Notes under the pieces: model-generated
What the model saw: the letters and a program-made list of their open reading frames with translations, nothing else
What the model was told of the DNA's origin: nothing
Databases searched by the model: none
Part shown: one piece after another, positions 18,169 through 26,644 of the stretch
How positions within the stretch are numbered: position 1 is the stretch's first letter
Layout: every line of letters begins with the position of its first letter
Assembly: GCF_900104025.1 (NCBI RefSeq)
Contig: NZ_FNIQ01000001.1
Span: forward strand, 1-64,000
Reading direction: 5' to 3'
DNA length: 64,000 nucleotides
From: Geodermatophilus sp. DSM 45219
GTDB taxonomy: Bacteria > Actinomycetota > Actinomycetes > Mycobacteriales > Geodermatophilaceae
Made by a program: the position numbers and the translations under genes

Positions 18169-18636
18169 TCAGCCGTCGACGTAGCGGTCGCGCTCGACGA
18201 GGAACTGGCCGGTGGCGGTGTTGGCGTCGACGAACTCCGGCAGCAACGGGATGCGGACCGTGACGGTCACGCAGACGGAGAACTCCTCTCCCGGCGCCAG
18301 CGTCGGCGCGTACCCGCCCGCGGCGTCGCAGCCGGCACCGGCCGGGGCGTAGGCCACGCGGACGTCGGTGGCCTGGACCGACTGGTCCTGCACCGCCAGC
18401 CGGGCGGCGGCCTCCGCGCGGGCCGCACCGGTCACCGGGTCCGGGGCGGTGCCCATCGCCCGCCCGGCCTCCCGCGCCGCGGCGGTGGACGCGAACACCC
18501 CGCGCTGCACTGCGGAGAACCCGGCCACGACGTACACCAGCGGCACGAAGACGACGATCGCGACGAACACGAACTCGACCAGCGCCGAGCCGCGCTCACC
18601 GGCCAGCATCCCCAGCCGGGCCCGCAGCCACCTCAC
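18169..18636 (-). CDS. TadE/TadF-like pilus assembly protein
   Basis: A 155-residue protein with the TadE signature (ERGSALVEFVFVAIVVFVPLVYVVAGF): a charged N-terminus, then Gly and Glu before one hydrophobic helix, as in prepilin-like pseudopilins. The rest lies outside the membrane and has two cysteines (GCDAAG, FSVCVTV) that could form a disulfide. It is the last gene of the Tad operon and overlaps the preceding tadE-like gene by 4 bp. Confidence 0.82.
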   Translation of the reverse strand: MRWLRARLGMLAGERGSALVEFVFVAIVVFVPLVYVVAGFSAVQRGVFASTAAAREAGRAMGTAPDPVTGAARAEAAARLAVQDQSVQATDVRVAYAPAGAGCDAAGGYAPTLAPGEEFSVCVTVTVRIPLLPEFVDANTATGQFLVERDRYVDG

Positions 18637-19064
18637 GCGGCCTCCTCCACCGCCCGGCCGGTGACCTCGACCGGCAGCAGCGAGCCCAGCCCGGCCAGCA
18701 GGGTGGGCACCGCACCCGAGCAGCGGACCACCACCAGCGTCAGACCGCTGGCGTCGGTCTCCTGCACCGAGCTGCAGGCCAGCCCGTCGGCGGTGCGCTG
18801 CGAGGTCGCCCGGGCCACGACGGCCACCGTGCGGTCGGCCCCGGCGGACGACGGCACGTCGGCGTTGGCCGCGAACCGGGCACCCTCCTGCGCGCTCGCG
18901 GTCACCACGTTGCGCACGTGCACGTAGACCGCGACCTGCAGCACCGCGAGCAGCAGCACCACGACGAGCACCGAGACGAGGACGAACTCGACCACCGCCC
19001 CGCCCCGTTCGCCGTCCCGCCGCGAGCCTGCGAGCGGCGGGGGGCGGCGAGGTCCTTCAACCAC
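18633..19064 (-). CDS. TadE-like pilus assembly protein with a repeat-derived N-terminus
   Basis: A 143-residue TadE-like pseudopilin: ERGGAVVEFVLVSVLVVVLLLAVLQV is the signature plus membrane helix, followed by an outer domain with two cysteines. The only start codon that keeps the signature is GTG 19,064, overlapping the pilin stop. About 17 of its first 20 codons are supplied by a copy of the dispersed GAAGGACC stem-loop repeat, so the N-terminal leader (VEGPRRPPPLAGSRR) is repeat-derived. Confidence 0.78.
   Translation of the reverse strand: MVEGPRRPPPLAGSRRDGERGGAVVEFVLVSVLVVVLLLAVLQVAVYVHVRNVVTASAQEGARFAANADVPSSAGADRTVAVVARATSQRTADGLACSSVQETDASGLTLVVVRCSGAVPTLLAGLGSLLPVEVTGRAVEEAA
19016..19041. 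repeat. Dispersed stem-loop repeat, copy 2, inside a coding region
   Basis: Arms CCCGCCGC (19,016-19,023) and GCGGCGGG (19,034-19,041) with the loop GAGCCTGCGA match the inner stem of the copy at 8,857-8,882. The adjoining GAGGTCCTTCAA also matches. Here the outer GCAGG arms are lost and the sequence is translated as the start of a tadE-like gene. Confidence 0.6.
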
Positions 19065-19263
19065 CGGTCGTGACGGACGCCAGGGCGTTGGTGACCGCGG
19101 CGACGACCGCCTCGCGGAAGGGGATGAGGATGGCCAGCACGAGCGCCGCCGTCATCACCGTGATCATCACCCAGCCGGGGACGTCGCCCCGCTCGGCGTC
19201 GTCCCCGCGCAGGCGGTCGGCCAGCGCGGCCAGTGCCGCGAGGACCCCCGTGAAGCCAGGCAT
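19057..19263 (-). CDS. Small Flp-like pilin
   Basis: A 68-residue protein (MPGFTGVLAALAALADRL...). After a charged stretch (RGDDAERGDVPG) comes one long hydrophobic helix (WVMITVMTAALVLAILIPF) and a short tail. The size, single helix and position between tadC and tadE fit the major pilin slot of a Tad locus. The canonical Gly/Glu-Tyr cleavage site of Flp pilins is not obvious, so the subunit role is inferred from position. Confidence 0.65.
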   Translation of the reverse strand: MPGFTGVLAALAALADRLRGDDAERGDVPGWVMITVMTAALVLAILIPFREAVVAAVTNALASVTTGG

Positions 19264-19292
19264 GCTGCGTCCTTCCTGTCGTGTCCGCGGGC

Positions 19293-20234
19293 TCATCGCG
19301 CCAGCGAGACGATGCTGATCAAGCCGGGGTAGAGCGCGAAGAGGACGGTCACCGGCAGCACCAGGAAGACGACCGGCACCATCATCGCGATCTCCTTGCG
19401 GCCGCCGGCCTCGAGCAGCCGGCGCTTGCCGGCCTCCCGGACGTCGGCGGCCTGGGCGCGGAGCACCTCGGCCAGCGGGGTGCCGCGCTCGAGCGCCACG
19501 AGCAGCCCGTCGACGAACCGGGCCAGCGGGTCCAGCGAGGTGCGGTCGGCGACCTGCTGGAGCGCCTCGGCCAGCGGCACCCCGGCGCGGGCCCGGCCGA
19601 GGGCCGCGCCCAGCTCGCGGGCCAGCTCCCCGCCGGACAGCCGGGTGACCCGGGCGATCGCCGCGGTCGGGCCCTCTCCCGCGGTCACCGCGAGCGCCAG
19701 CAGCTCGGCCACCACCGGGAACTCCGCCAGCAGCAGCTCCTCGCGCCGCTGCACCTGCTGGGTCAGCCACCAGTCGCGCCCGAGGACCCCGCCGACCAGG
19801 CCAGCCAGGCACAGCAGCGCCATCGACAGCACGTTGACGTCGCCGGCGACCAGCGAGCCGACCGCGGCCACCAGGGCGGCGCCGAGGAGCCCGAGCCCGC
19901 CCCACACCACCTGCTCGACACGGAAGTCCTCGACGCCGGTGTCGCTGCCCAGCGCGTCCAGGCGGCGGCGCACCGCCGTCCGTCCGCCGAGGACCCGGTC
20001 GACCAGGCGCGCGCCGTCGGCGACCACCGGGCCGAACAGCCGCCGGGCGGCGGTCAGCAGCCCCGCCTCGGTCACCGTGCCCAGCAGCCGGGACGGCGGC
20101 GGGGTGTCGTGGACGTAGGGCGCCAGCCGGTCGACCAGCCGGACCGAGCGGAACGGCGGCGCGAAGGTGACCACGAGGAGGACGCCGGCCGCCGCGGCCA
20201 GACCGAGGAGCATGCCCGCCAGCGACGCACTCAC
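19293..20234 (-). CDS. tadC: Tad pilus inner-membrane platform protein TadC
   Basis: A 313-residue type II secretion F-domain protein. It has an N-terminal membrane helix, a cytoplasmic middle part, the T2SSF-type segment EFPVVAELLALAVTAGEGPTAAI, and two C-terminal helices ending in LYPGLISIVSLAR. GTG 20,234 overlaps the tadB stop (GTGA). TadB and TadC form the platform through which the ATPase pushes pilin. Confidence 0.85.
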   Translation of the reverse strand: MSASLAGMLLGLAAAAGVLLVVTFAPPFRSVRLVDRLAPYVHDTPPPSRLLGTVTEAGLLTAARRLFGPVVADGARLVDRVLGGRTAVRRRLDALGSDTGVEDFRVEQVVWGGLGLLGAALVAAVGSLVAGDVNVLSMALLCLAGLVGGVLGRDWWLTQQVQRREELLLAEFPVVAELLALAVTAGEGPTAAIARVTRLSGGELARELGAALGRARAGVPLAEALQQVADRTSLDPLARFVDGLLVALERGTPLAEVLRAQAADVREAGKRRLLEAGGRKEIAMMVPVVFLVLPVTVLFALYPGLISIVSLAR

Positions 20235-21088
20235 TGGAGCACCCGCACGTCCTGCGGCAGCCGGCCGATCCGCAGCATCAGGCGGTAGGAGGCCAGGCAG
20301 ACCGCGGCGCCGCCGAGCAGGATCGCCGACCCCAGCGGTGAGTCGTAGGCCTCGAGCGTCGCCGACTGGGTGGCCAGCAGGAGCAGCACCACCCAGGGCG
20401 CGGCGACCGCGAGCCGCGCGGCCTGCACCACCCAGCCCTGCCGGGTCTCCAGCTCGGCCCGGGCACGGGCGTCCTCGCGGAGGAAGGAAGCGAGGGTGCG
20501 CAGCACCCGGCCCAGGTCGCTGCCGCCGACCTCGCGGGCCACCCGCAGCGTCTCGACGATCCGGTCGCCGACCGGGTCCGCGAGGTCGTCCTTGAGCCGG
20601 TCCAGGCACTCGCCGAACCGGCCGCTGGAGCGGTACTCCGCGGCGAACCGGGCGAACGGCGGCCGCAGCACCTCCGGCCCGCGGGTGGACAGCGCCGAGA
20701 GCGCCTCGGGCAACGACAGCCCGGCGCGGACGGCGGAGGCGAGGTTGTCGACGACCTCGGGCCACACCTCGCGCAGGTCCGCCCGCCGCTTCACCACCAG
20801 CCGGCGCACCTGGACGACGGGCAGTGCGGCGGCGAAGGCACCGAACAGCAGGCTGACCGTGACCGTGCCGGTGGTCAGCAGGACGACGACCGTCGCGAGC
20901 AGGCCCAGCGCGACCTGGATGGCGGTCAGCTGGGCGGCGTTGATGCCGGTCAGGCCCGCGGCGGCCAGCTGCTGCCGACGTCGTGAGGGCCTGCGCGTGC
21001 GGTCGCGGCGCCGCGGGGAGCGCGGGCCGCTGCGCCAGACCAGCAGCAGGCCGACGCCGAGCAGCAGCCCGAGGAGGGCGCCGGTCAC
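20231..21088 (-). CDS. tadB: Tad pilus inner-membrane platform protein TadB
   Basis: A 285-residue T2SSF protein: an N-terminal helix, the basic loop RRRDRTRRPSRRRQQL, two helices, then the conserved WPEVVDNLASAVRAGLSLPEAL block and two C-terminal helices. It partners TadC. It begins 73 bp after the stop of the ATPase gene, which the integrated element splits, so it lies downstream of a broken gene in its own operon. Confidence 0.86.
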   Translation of the reverse strand: MTGALLGLLLGVGLLLVWRSGPRSPRRRDRTRRPSRRRQQLAAAGLTGINAAQLTAIQVALGLLATVVVLLTTGTVTVSLLFGAFAAALPVVQVRRLVVKRRADLREVWPEVVDNLASAVRAGLSLPEALSALSTRGPEVLRPPFARFAAEYRSSGRFGECLDRLKDDLADPVGDRIVETLRVAREVGGSDLGRVLRTLASFLREDARARAELETRQGWVVQAARLAVAAPWVVLLLLATQSATLEAYDSPLGSAILLGGAAVCLASYRLMLRIGRLPQDVRVLQ

Positions 21089-21161
21089 GGGGCTCCCTCG
21101 CCGGTGCTCGTCGACCCCGTGCCGGGCGGTGCTGCGTCCACGCGTGACCTCGCGGGCTCGG

Positions 21162-22149
21162 TCACGTCCGCCACCGGCCGTCGTCGAGCAGGCCCGGCAG
21201 GTCGAAGCCGGCGGCGGCGAAGCGCTCGGGGTGCGGCGGGTAGCCGGTGCCGCGCACCAGCCGGCCGTCGCGCGTGGTGAAGACGTCGGCCAGCTCGACG
21301 ACGCCGTCCTCGGCGCGGCCCGGGACGGCGACGACCTCGCGCACCCGGCGCCGTCCGTCGGGGTCGCTGCCCACGTGCACGACCAGGTCGACGCTGGCCG
21401 CCACCGTCGGGACGACGAAGGCGTGGCCGATGTTCTCCCCGGCGAGCAGCGGCAGCGTGCACATCTTGGTGATCGCCTCGCGGGCGCTGTTGGCGTGCAG
21501 GGTGCACATCCCGGGCAGGCCGCTGTTCAGCGCGATGAGCAGGTCGAGGCACTCCTCCTGGCGCACCTCGCCGACGACGATGCGGGAGGGCCGCATCCGC
21601 AGCGCCTCCTTGACCAGCCGGCGCAGCGGGATCTCCCCGGCGCCCTCGAGGTTGGGCTGGCGGGTCTGCATCGCGACCACGTCGGGCAGCGGGACGCGGA
21701 GCTCGAAGACCTCCTCGCAGGTGATCACCCGCTCGCGGGCGGGGATCGCCGCGCACAGGCAGTTGAGCAGCGTGGTCTTCCCGGCCTGCGTGCCGCCGGC
21801 CACGAGCACGTTGAGCCCGGAGACCACCGCGGCCTCGAGGAACCGCGCCGCCTGCGGGGTCAGCGTGCCCAGCGCGACCAGCTCGTCGAGCGAGTGCGCC
21901 TGCAGCACGAACTTGCGGATGTTGACCGCCATGTGGCGCCGGGTGATGTCCGGGATGACCACGTGCAGCCGGGAGCCGTCGGGCATCGTCGCGTCGACGA
22001 AGGGCGTCGACATGTCGATCCGCCGTCCCGAGGTGCGCAGCATCCGCTCGACCAGGTCGGCCAGCTCACCGGGCGCGAGGATCGTCGTGGTCAGCTCCGA
22101 CCGGCCGCGGCGGGCGACGAACACCCGGCCCGGCTCGTTCACCCAGATC
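21162..22149 (-). pseudogene. C-terminal two thirds of the TadA/CpaF pilus ATPase, cut off by the element
   Basis: This fragment begins in frame at the junction (IWVNEPGRVFVARRG...). It contains the ATPase core: Walker A GGTQAGKTTLLNCL, Walker B-like RIVVGEVRQEE, and the His box CTLHANS. The missing first ~90 codons lie at 49,708-49,976. Joining both pieces through the shared 9 bp gives one continuous CpaF reading frame (EEIWV from the right piece, NEPG from the left). No start codon with a ribosome-binding site is evident at the broken end. The pilus motor is presumably off while the element is present. Confidence 0.9.
22141..22149. repeat. Left attachment core (attL)
   Basis: ACCCAGATC here and at 49,708 is the only sequence shared by both element ends. 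The bases on either side differ (left AACCATCGG inside; right CTACTTG inside). The crossover must lie within this 9 bp, in agreement with the short cores used by serine integrases. Confidence 0.85.
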
Positions 22150-22172
22150 AACCATCGGCTAACACTGGTGTC

Positions 22173-23579
22173 ATGGCAACCGCCATCTACACCCGGATTA
22201 GTCGCGACGACCTCGGCGATGGCCTCGGCGTTCAGCGTCAGGAAGCGGACTGCCGGGCACTGGCGGCTCGCCGCGGCTGGGCGGTCAGCCGCGTCTTCAC
22301 CGACAACGACACATCGGCCTACTCCGGGCGACGGCGGGATGCTTACGAACAGCTCATCGCAGGCATCACTGCCGGCCACATTCAGACAGTCCTCGCCTGG
22401 GCGCCGGAGCGTCTGCACCGCTCCCCGCGTCAGCTTGAGGACTTCCTGGAGCTCGTCGAGCGCCACAATGTGACCGTCGAGACCGTCAAGGCTGGCCTGT
22501 GGGACGTCTCAACGAGCCATGGCCGCCTGGTAGCCAGAATGCTGGGGGCCGTGAGCCGGGCAGAGAGCGAGCGCACCGGCGAACGCGTCAGCCGCGCGCA
22601 CCAGCAGGCCAAGGCGCAGGGCCGGTGGCGCGGCCCTATCCCCTTCGGGCTGCGGGCGAGCGACAGGCCGGGCCTGCCCGAGGTTGACCCCGCCCAGGCA
22701 CCAGTCGTCAAAGACATCTACGCCCGCGTGCTGCGCGGCGATGCCCTGACCCGGATCGCCGCCGACCTCAACCGCGACGGCAGCCGCCCGCGCCGCGGCA
22801 CCGTCTGGACCCATTCCGGCGTCCAGCGCCTGATCAGTTCGCCGGCCCTCGGCGGCCTGGTACAGGTAGACGATGAGCTGCGCGACGCGGCCTTTCCCGG
22901 CGTGATCGACGCAGCGACCTGGCAGGCAGTGCAGTCAGCCCTCAAGAGCCGGCCGCGCGGCGAAAGCCGACGCCCGCGCGAGAAGCTGACACTGCTTGGC
23001 GGCATCCTGCGTTGTGCCGAACACGGGCATGTCTGTTTCGGTGGCAGCGCGGCGCATGCCCCTACCTACGTCGCGGCCGGCCCCGGCCGCTGCAACGTCA
23101 GCATCACCCGGGCTGCCGCTGACGAGCTGGTAAGCGCCGTCGTGCTGGCCCGACTGGCCCGACCAGATGCGCGGCAAGTCTTTGCAGCACCGGACAACGC
23201 AAGTCACGCGACCGAGCGCCAGGCCCTGCGTCAACGCCGCGACGACATCGCTGGACTGCTCGCAGAAGGACTGTTGACCACTGCTGCCGCCCGTCCTCAG
23301 CTGGCAGCGCTGGCAGAGCGCCTCGAAGAACTGCACGTAGCCTGCAGCGCCCCGCCAGTCGACGAGGCTCTGCTGTACGCGCCCCAGCAGACCTGGGCGC
23401 GGATGACCCAGCCGCAGCGGCGGGCGGTGCTGCGGCTGCTCTTCGAGAGCATCACCCTGCAGCATGTCGGCCCGGCGAGCGGCCCGCGGGCTGATCCGAC
23501 GCGCATTTCCTTGACCTGGGCCGCGCAGCAGCTGACCACGGACGAGGTGGCGCCTACGGCGGCGGTTGGGGGCAGGTAA
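22173..23579 (+). CDS. Large serine recombinase (element integrase)
   Basis: A 468-residue protein. The resolvase domain starts ATAIYTRISRDD, with the catalytic serine most likely in YTRIS; DGLGVQRQEADCRALAARRGW, VLAWAPERLHR and the SRAESERTGERV helix follow. A recombinase domain comes next (PFGLRA..., LNRDGSRPRRGTVWTHSGVQRLISSPALGG). Then a zinc-ribbon-like part has CAEHGHVCFGG and CNVSI, and a helical C-terminal region ends the protein. Position beside attL and inward orientation are standard for the enzyme that inserted the element. Its 3' end overlaps the converging membrane-protein gene by 26 bp. Confidence 0.93.
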   Translation: MATAIYTRISRDDLGDGLGVQRQEADCRALAARRGWAVSRVFTDNDTSAYSGRRRDAYEQLIAGITAGHIQTVLAWAPERLHRSPRQLEDFLELVERHNVTVETVKAGLWDVSTSHGRLVARMLGAVSRAESERTGERVSRAHQQAKAQGRWRGPIPFGLRASDRPGLPEVDPAQAPVVKDIYARVLRGDALTRIAADLNRDGSRPRRGTVWTHSGVQRLISSPALGGLVQVDDELRDAAFPGVIDAATWQAVQSALKSRPRGESRRPREKLTLLGGILRCAEHGHVCFGGSAAHAPTYVAAGPGRCNVSITRAAADELVSAVVLARLARPDARQVFAAPDNASHATERQALRQRRDDIAGLLAEGLLTTAAARPQLAALAERLEELHVACSAPPVDEALLYAPQQTWARMTQPQRRAVLRLLFESITLQHVGPASGPRADPTRISLTWAAQQLTTDEVAPTAAVGGR

Positions 23580-24585
23580 TACTCGGCGCGCCCGGCAATG
23601 GGGCCGCGATCATCTTTACCTGGCTGTCGCGGACCCGGAACAGCTGCTGGCCGTCTGACAACAAGCTGACCCCGTTGGCGTGGCCAAGGTAGAGCACAGC
23701 CTGCGGTACCGAGGGAGGCGCGCTTGTCGCCCAGTACACGCAGACGATACGCACTTCAAGCCCAGCGACCTGCAGACTGTAATGCGTTTCAGCTGCCCCC
23801 AGGGCGCCCGGGAGAGCTCCTTCCGCCGCGGCAGACCCGGCTCCAACGACCGCGTGCTCTCGGCTGTCATGCGCGATGTCACGCGCCGCAGCGCTGCCAG
23901 CGGCCCCCGCCCAATCGACCGCAAGACCGATTATGAGCAGAGCGGTCACTGCGACGGCTGCCGCATGCCTCCATCGCGCGACGAAGCTGAAGGCAAGCAC
24001 CAGTATCAGTGCCAGTAACAGGCTCCCCGCGACACCATTGGCCTCAGGTGAACCGAACACCGCCGGACTGAGCAGCATCCCGGCCAAGGCGACAAGGGCG
24101 CCGCAAGTAACTGCGATGACTGCGGTCTGATGGCGTACGCTGGCACTGTCGCCAAAACGCCACCGAGTCGGATGCTGCCCACCGGCCGAGGTCCGCCGGA
24201 CACGGTGTAGCCCTTGGCGTGCCAGGTTCAGGCCGTCACGCATCAGGGCGACTTCATCTTTCGTTGCCCACCAGAAGAGCTTTCCGCAAATGGTCACCAC
24301 TGCGATCGCCATCAGCGAGACGGCGAAGACGGCCGCGGTCAGGATGCTCCCGAAGAGGGCGGCGCGAACCAGCAGAGCGGTCTGCGTCAGACCGACCTCT
24401 TCCGGCGTCGTCCCGAAGCGGGCAAGGAAGGCGACAGCGAAGGCGTACAGCCCCACATATGAGACGCCGCTCAACATGCTCAGCGTGAAGGTGATTCCGC
24501 TTGGCCTGAGCCAGTCGGGCCACCCGGTCCGACGCTGCGCGCGGCGGCTATCGGTGCTGGTCCAGGGCTTGCCTGGAAGGCTCAT
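23554..24585 (-). CDS. Membrane protein, unknown function
   Basis: A 343-residue protein converging on the serine recombinase and overlapping its 3' end by 26 bp. About five hydrophobic helices are visible (starting near residues 34, 76, 155, 184 and 206), followed by a C-terminal domain of about 110 residues rich in beta-like segments (HYSLQVAGLEVRIVCVYW). No family is recognised. Its place between integrase and restriction genes marks it as element cargo. Confidence 0.6.
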   Translation of the reverse strand: MSLPGKPWTSTDSRRAQRRTGWPDWLRPSGITFTLSMLSGVSYVGLYAFAVAFLARFGTTPEEVGLTQTALLVRAALFGSILTAAVFAVSLMAIAVVTICGKLFWWATKDEVALMRDGLNLARQGLHRVRRTSAGGQHPTRWRFGDSASVRHQTAVIAVTCGALVALAGMLLSPAVFGSPEANGVAGSLLLALILVLAFSFVARWRHAAAVAVTALLIIGLAVDWAGAAGSAAARDIAHDSREHAVVGAGSAAAEGALPGALGAAETHYSLQVAGLEVRIVCVYWATSAPPSVPQAVLYLGHANGVSLLSDGQQLFRVRDSQVKMIAAPLPGAPSITCPQPPP

Positions 24586-24922
24586 CTACCTACTCCGGTT
24601 GACGCCTGCGCTGACGACAGGGGCACGGCTTCAGCTGGGGCAGCCGTGCGGCACCCCGTTCCTCCAGCTGATCAAGGGATGCCGAGCTCGGTCACCCATC
24701 ACAGCCTCAGCAGGACTGACGGTGACGTTAGGCAGGCGCGCCGACGGCAGGGGAAGCGATCTATCAGCACTCAGAACCCGGCGAACCCGCGGGTCGCGGT
24801 AGTCGTCTGGATGCCGACCGCCCGGCAGCGCATAGGCGCTGGCGCACAGCGGGCCATCGGCAGCCCCGCTGTGCCCGTTCGGCCGACCGGACAGGAACAC
24901 GCCGAGGCCGGCGGCGCATCCT
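24586..24922. other. 337-bp divergent regulatory region
   Basis: It lies between the minus-strand membrane protein and the plus-strand methyltransferase. It should carry promoters for both. No gene, clear sigma-70 promoter or palindrome stands out to me. Confidence 0.4.
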
Positions 24923-26644
24923 GTGACACCCGTCAGTCAGACTCAGGACGTGGTCGCCCCGCTCAAGCCATCCGACCTTGACACCGCCGAGCTTCGAAAG
25001 GCCCGTGGCGCCTTCTTCACCCCTGAGTTGGTCGCCCGCCACATCACTGACTGGGCCGTCCGCTCCCCGAGCGACCACATTCTCGAACCGTCCTGCGGCG
25101 AGGCTGCCTTCCTCATCGCTGCCGTTGAGTGCCTGCAGCAGGGCCGCCTCGGCGATGCCGCCGTCGACCTGGCGTGGCCGGCCGGCGTACTTGACGGCGT
25201 CGAGCTGCACGAGCCGTCGGCCGCCGCAGCACAGCGCCTGCTCGACCAGGCCGGCGTCAAGGCGCGAGTCCAAGTGGCGGACTTCTTCGCTGTCGAGCCG
25301 ACTGGCTCCTACGACGCCGTGGTCGGCAACCCGCCGTACGTCCGCTACCAGGACTTTGCTGGCGAAGCGCGCGCCCAGTCGCGGGCTGCTGCCCTGCGGG
25401 CAGGCGTTCGCCTCACCGGCCTGGCCTCGTCCTGGGCTGCCTTCACCGTGCACTCGGCCCTGTTTCTCAAGCCGGGCGGCCGGCTCGGGCTGGTGCTGCC
25501 CGCCGAGCTCCTGTCCGTCAACTACGCCGCTGATGTCCGCCGTTTCCTGCTTGAGCGCTTCCGCGCGGTCGACCTCGTGCTGTTTCAAGAGCGCGTCTTC
25601 CCCGGCGTCCTGGAAGAGGTCGTGCTGTTACTCGCCGACGGCTACGGCCAGGGGCCGACCAACCACGCCAGCGTCTACCAGGTGCGCAACGCCGCCGACC
25701 TGGCGAGCGTCGAGGCCGGTCGCACGTGGCGACCGAGCCGTCCAGAGGACAAGTGGACGCCGTCGCTGCTGTCCGCCGGGGCGCTCACGGCCTACGACAG
25801 TCTGCTGGCCGGCCCAGACTTCACCGAGCTGGAGACCTGGGGCGACACCACGCTTGGCATGGTCACCGGCAACAACAAGTACTTCGCGATGAGCCCGGCC
25901 CGGGCAGCCGAGCTGGGACTCAGGCGCTCGGACCTGCTCGTCCTGTCGCCACCGGGAAGCCGGCACTTACGGGGACTGTCGTTGACACCGGCGGCTATCG
26001 GACAACTTGGCGCGGACGGACGTGCCAGCCTGCTGTTCCGCCCAGGCGGTGAGCCGTCGCCCGCTGCCTGGAGCTATATCGAGGCCGGTCAAAAGGCGGG
26101 CGTCGACCTGGCCTACAAGTGCCGGGTGCGCCGTCCGTGGTGGCGTGTGCCGCTGGTGAGACCAGCTGACCTGCTCCTGACCTACATGAACGCTGACACG
26201 CCGCGCCTGACTACCAACCAGGCGCGGGCCTACCACCTGAATTCAGTGCACGGGGTCTATCTCCGGCCGGTGCTGCATGACCTGGGGCGGCGCCTGCTGC
26301 CACTCGGGTCACTTAACGCCATGACGCTGGCCGGCGCCGAGACCGTCGGTCGCGCCTACGGCGGCGGCATGCTCAAGCTGGAGCCCAAGGAGGCCGACCG
26401 GCTGCCTGTGCCAGCACCCGAACTGCTGACCGCTGCGGCCGCTGACCTGTTGGCCATCCGGCCGCGCGCTGCCGCCGCGCTGCGCACCGGTCGGCTGCTC
26501 GATGCGGTCAGCCTCGTTGACGAGGTCCTGCTAACCGGACAGCTCGGCCTGCCCAGCAGGGACGTAGCTGCCCTTCGCGGAGCCTACGCCGAGCTGAGCG
26601 CCCGCCGGGTGGCGCGCGGCGCCGAAGCGAAGCACCACCCGTGA
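24923..26644 (+). CDS. N6-adenine DNA methyltransferase (type II, Eco57I/TaqI-like)
   Basis: A 573-residue protein with the gamma-class order of motifs: ARGAFFTPELVARHITDWA (motif X region), SAM-binding ILEPSCGEAAFL, and catalytic NPPYVRYQDF. A large C-terminal target-recognition part follows (about 280-520), with TYMNADTPRLTTNQARAYHLN typical of Eco57I-like enzymes. It would methylate adenine in a specific site and protect element and host DNA. Its stop overlaps the next gene by 4 bp, so it is the first gene of a restriction operon. The GTG start is the first in frame and could be slightly later. Confidence 0.88.
   Translation: MTPVSQTQDVVAPLKPSDLDTAELRKARGAFFTPELVARHITDWAVRSPSDHILEPSCGEAAFLIAAVECLQQGRLGDAAVDLAWPAGVLDGVELHEPSAAAAQRLLDQAGVKARVQVADFFAVEPTGSYDAVVGNPPYVRYQDFAGEARAQSRAAALRAGVRLTGLASSWAAFTVHSALFLKPGGRLGLVLPAELLSVNYAADVRRFLLERFRAVDLVLFQERVFPGVLEEVVLLLADGYGQGPTNHASVYQVRNAADLASVEAGRTWRPSRPEDKWTPSLLSAGALTAYDSLLAGPDFTELETWGDTTLGMVTGNNKYFAMSPARAAELGLRRSDLLVLSPPGSRHLRGLSLTPAAIGQLGADGRASLLFRPGGEPSPAAWSYIEAGQKAGVDLAYKCRVRRPWWRVPLVRPADLLLTYMNADTPRLTTNQARAYHLNSVHGVYLRPVLHDLGRRLLPLGSLNAMTLAGAETVGRAYGGGMLKLEPKEADRLPVPAPELLTAAAADLLAIRPRAAAALRTGRLLDAVSLVDEVLLTGQLGLPSRDVAALRGAYAELSARRVARGAEAKHHP

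Noticed and set aside
22150-22466. Upstream extension of the pilus ATPase fragment into the element
   Set aside because: These codons are antisense to the serine recombinase. ATPase homology stops at the 9-bp junction, and the true N-terminus is at 49,976.
20370-23579. A very long plus-strand open frame joining pilus-gene antisense to the serine recombinase
   Set aside because: The part before 22,173 is the antisense of tadB and tadA with low-complexity residues. Recombinase homology begins exactly at ATG 22,173, inside the element.
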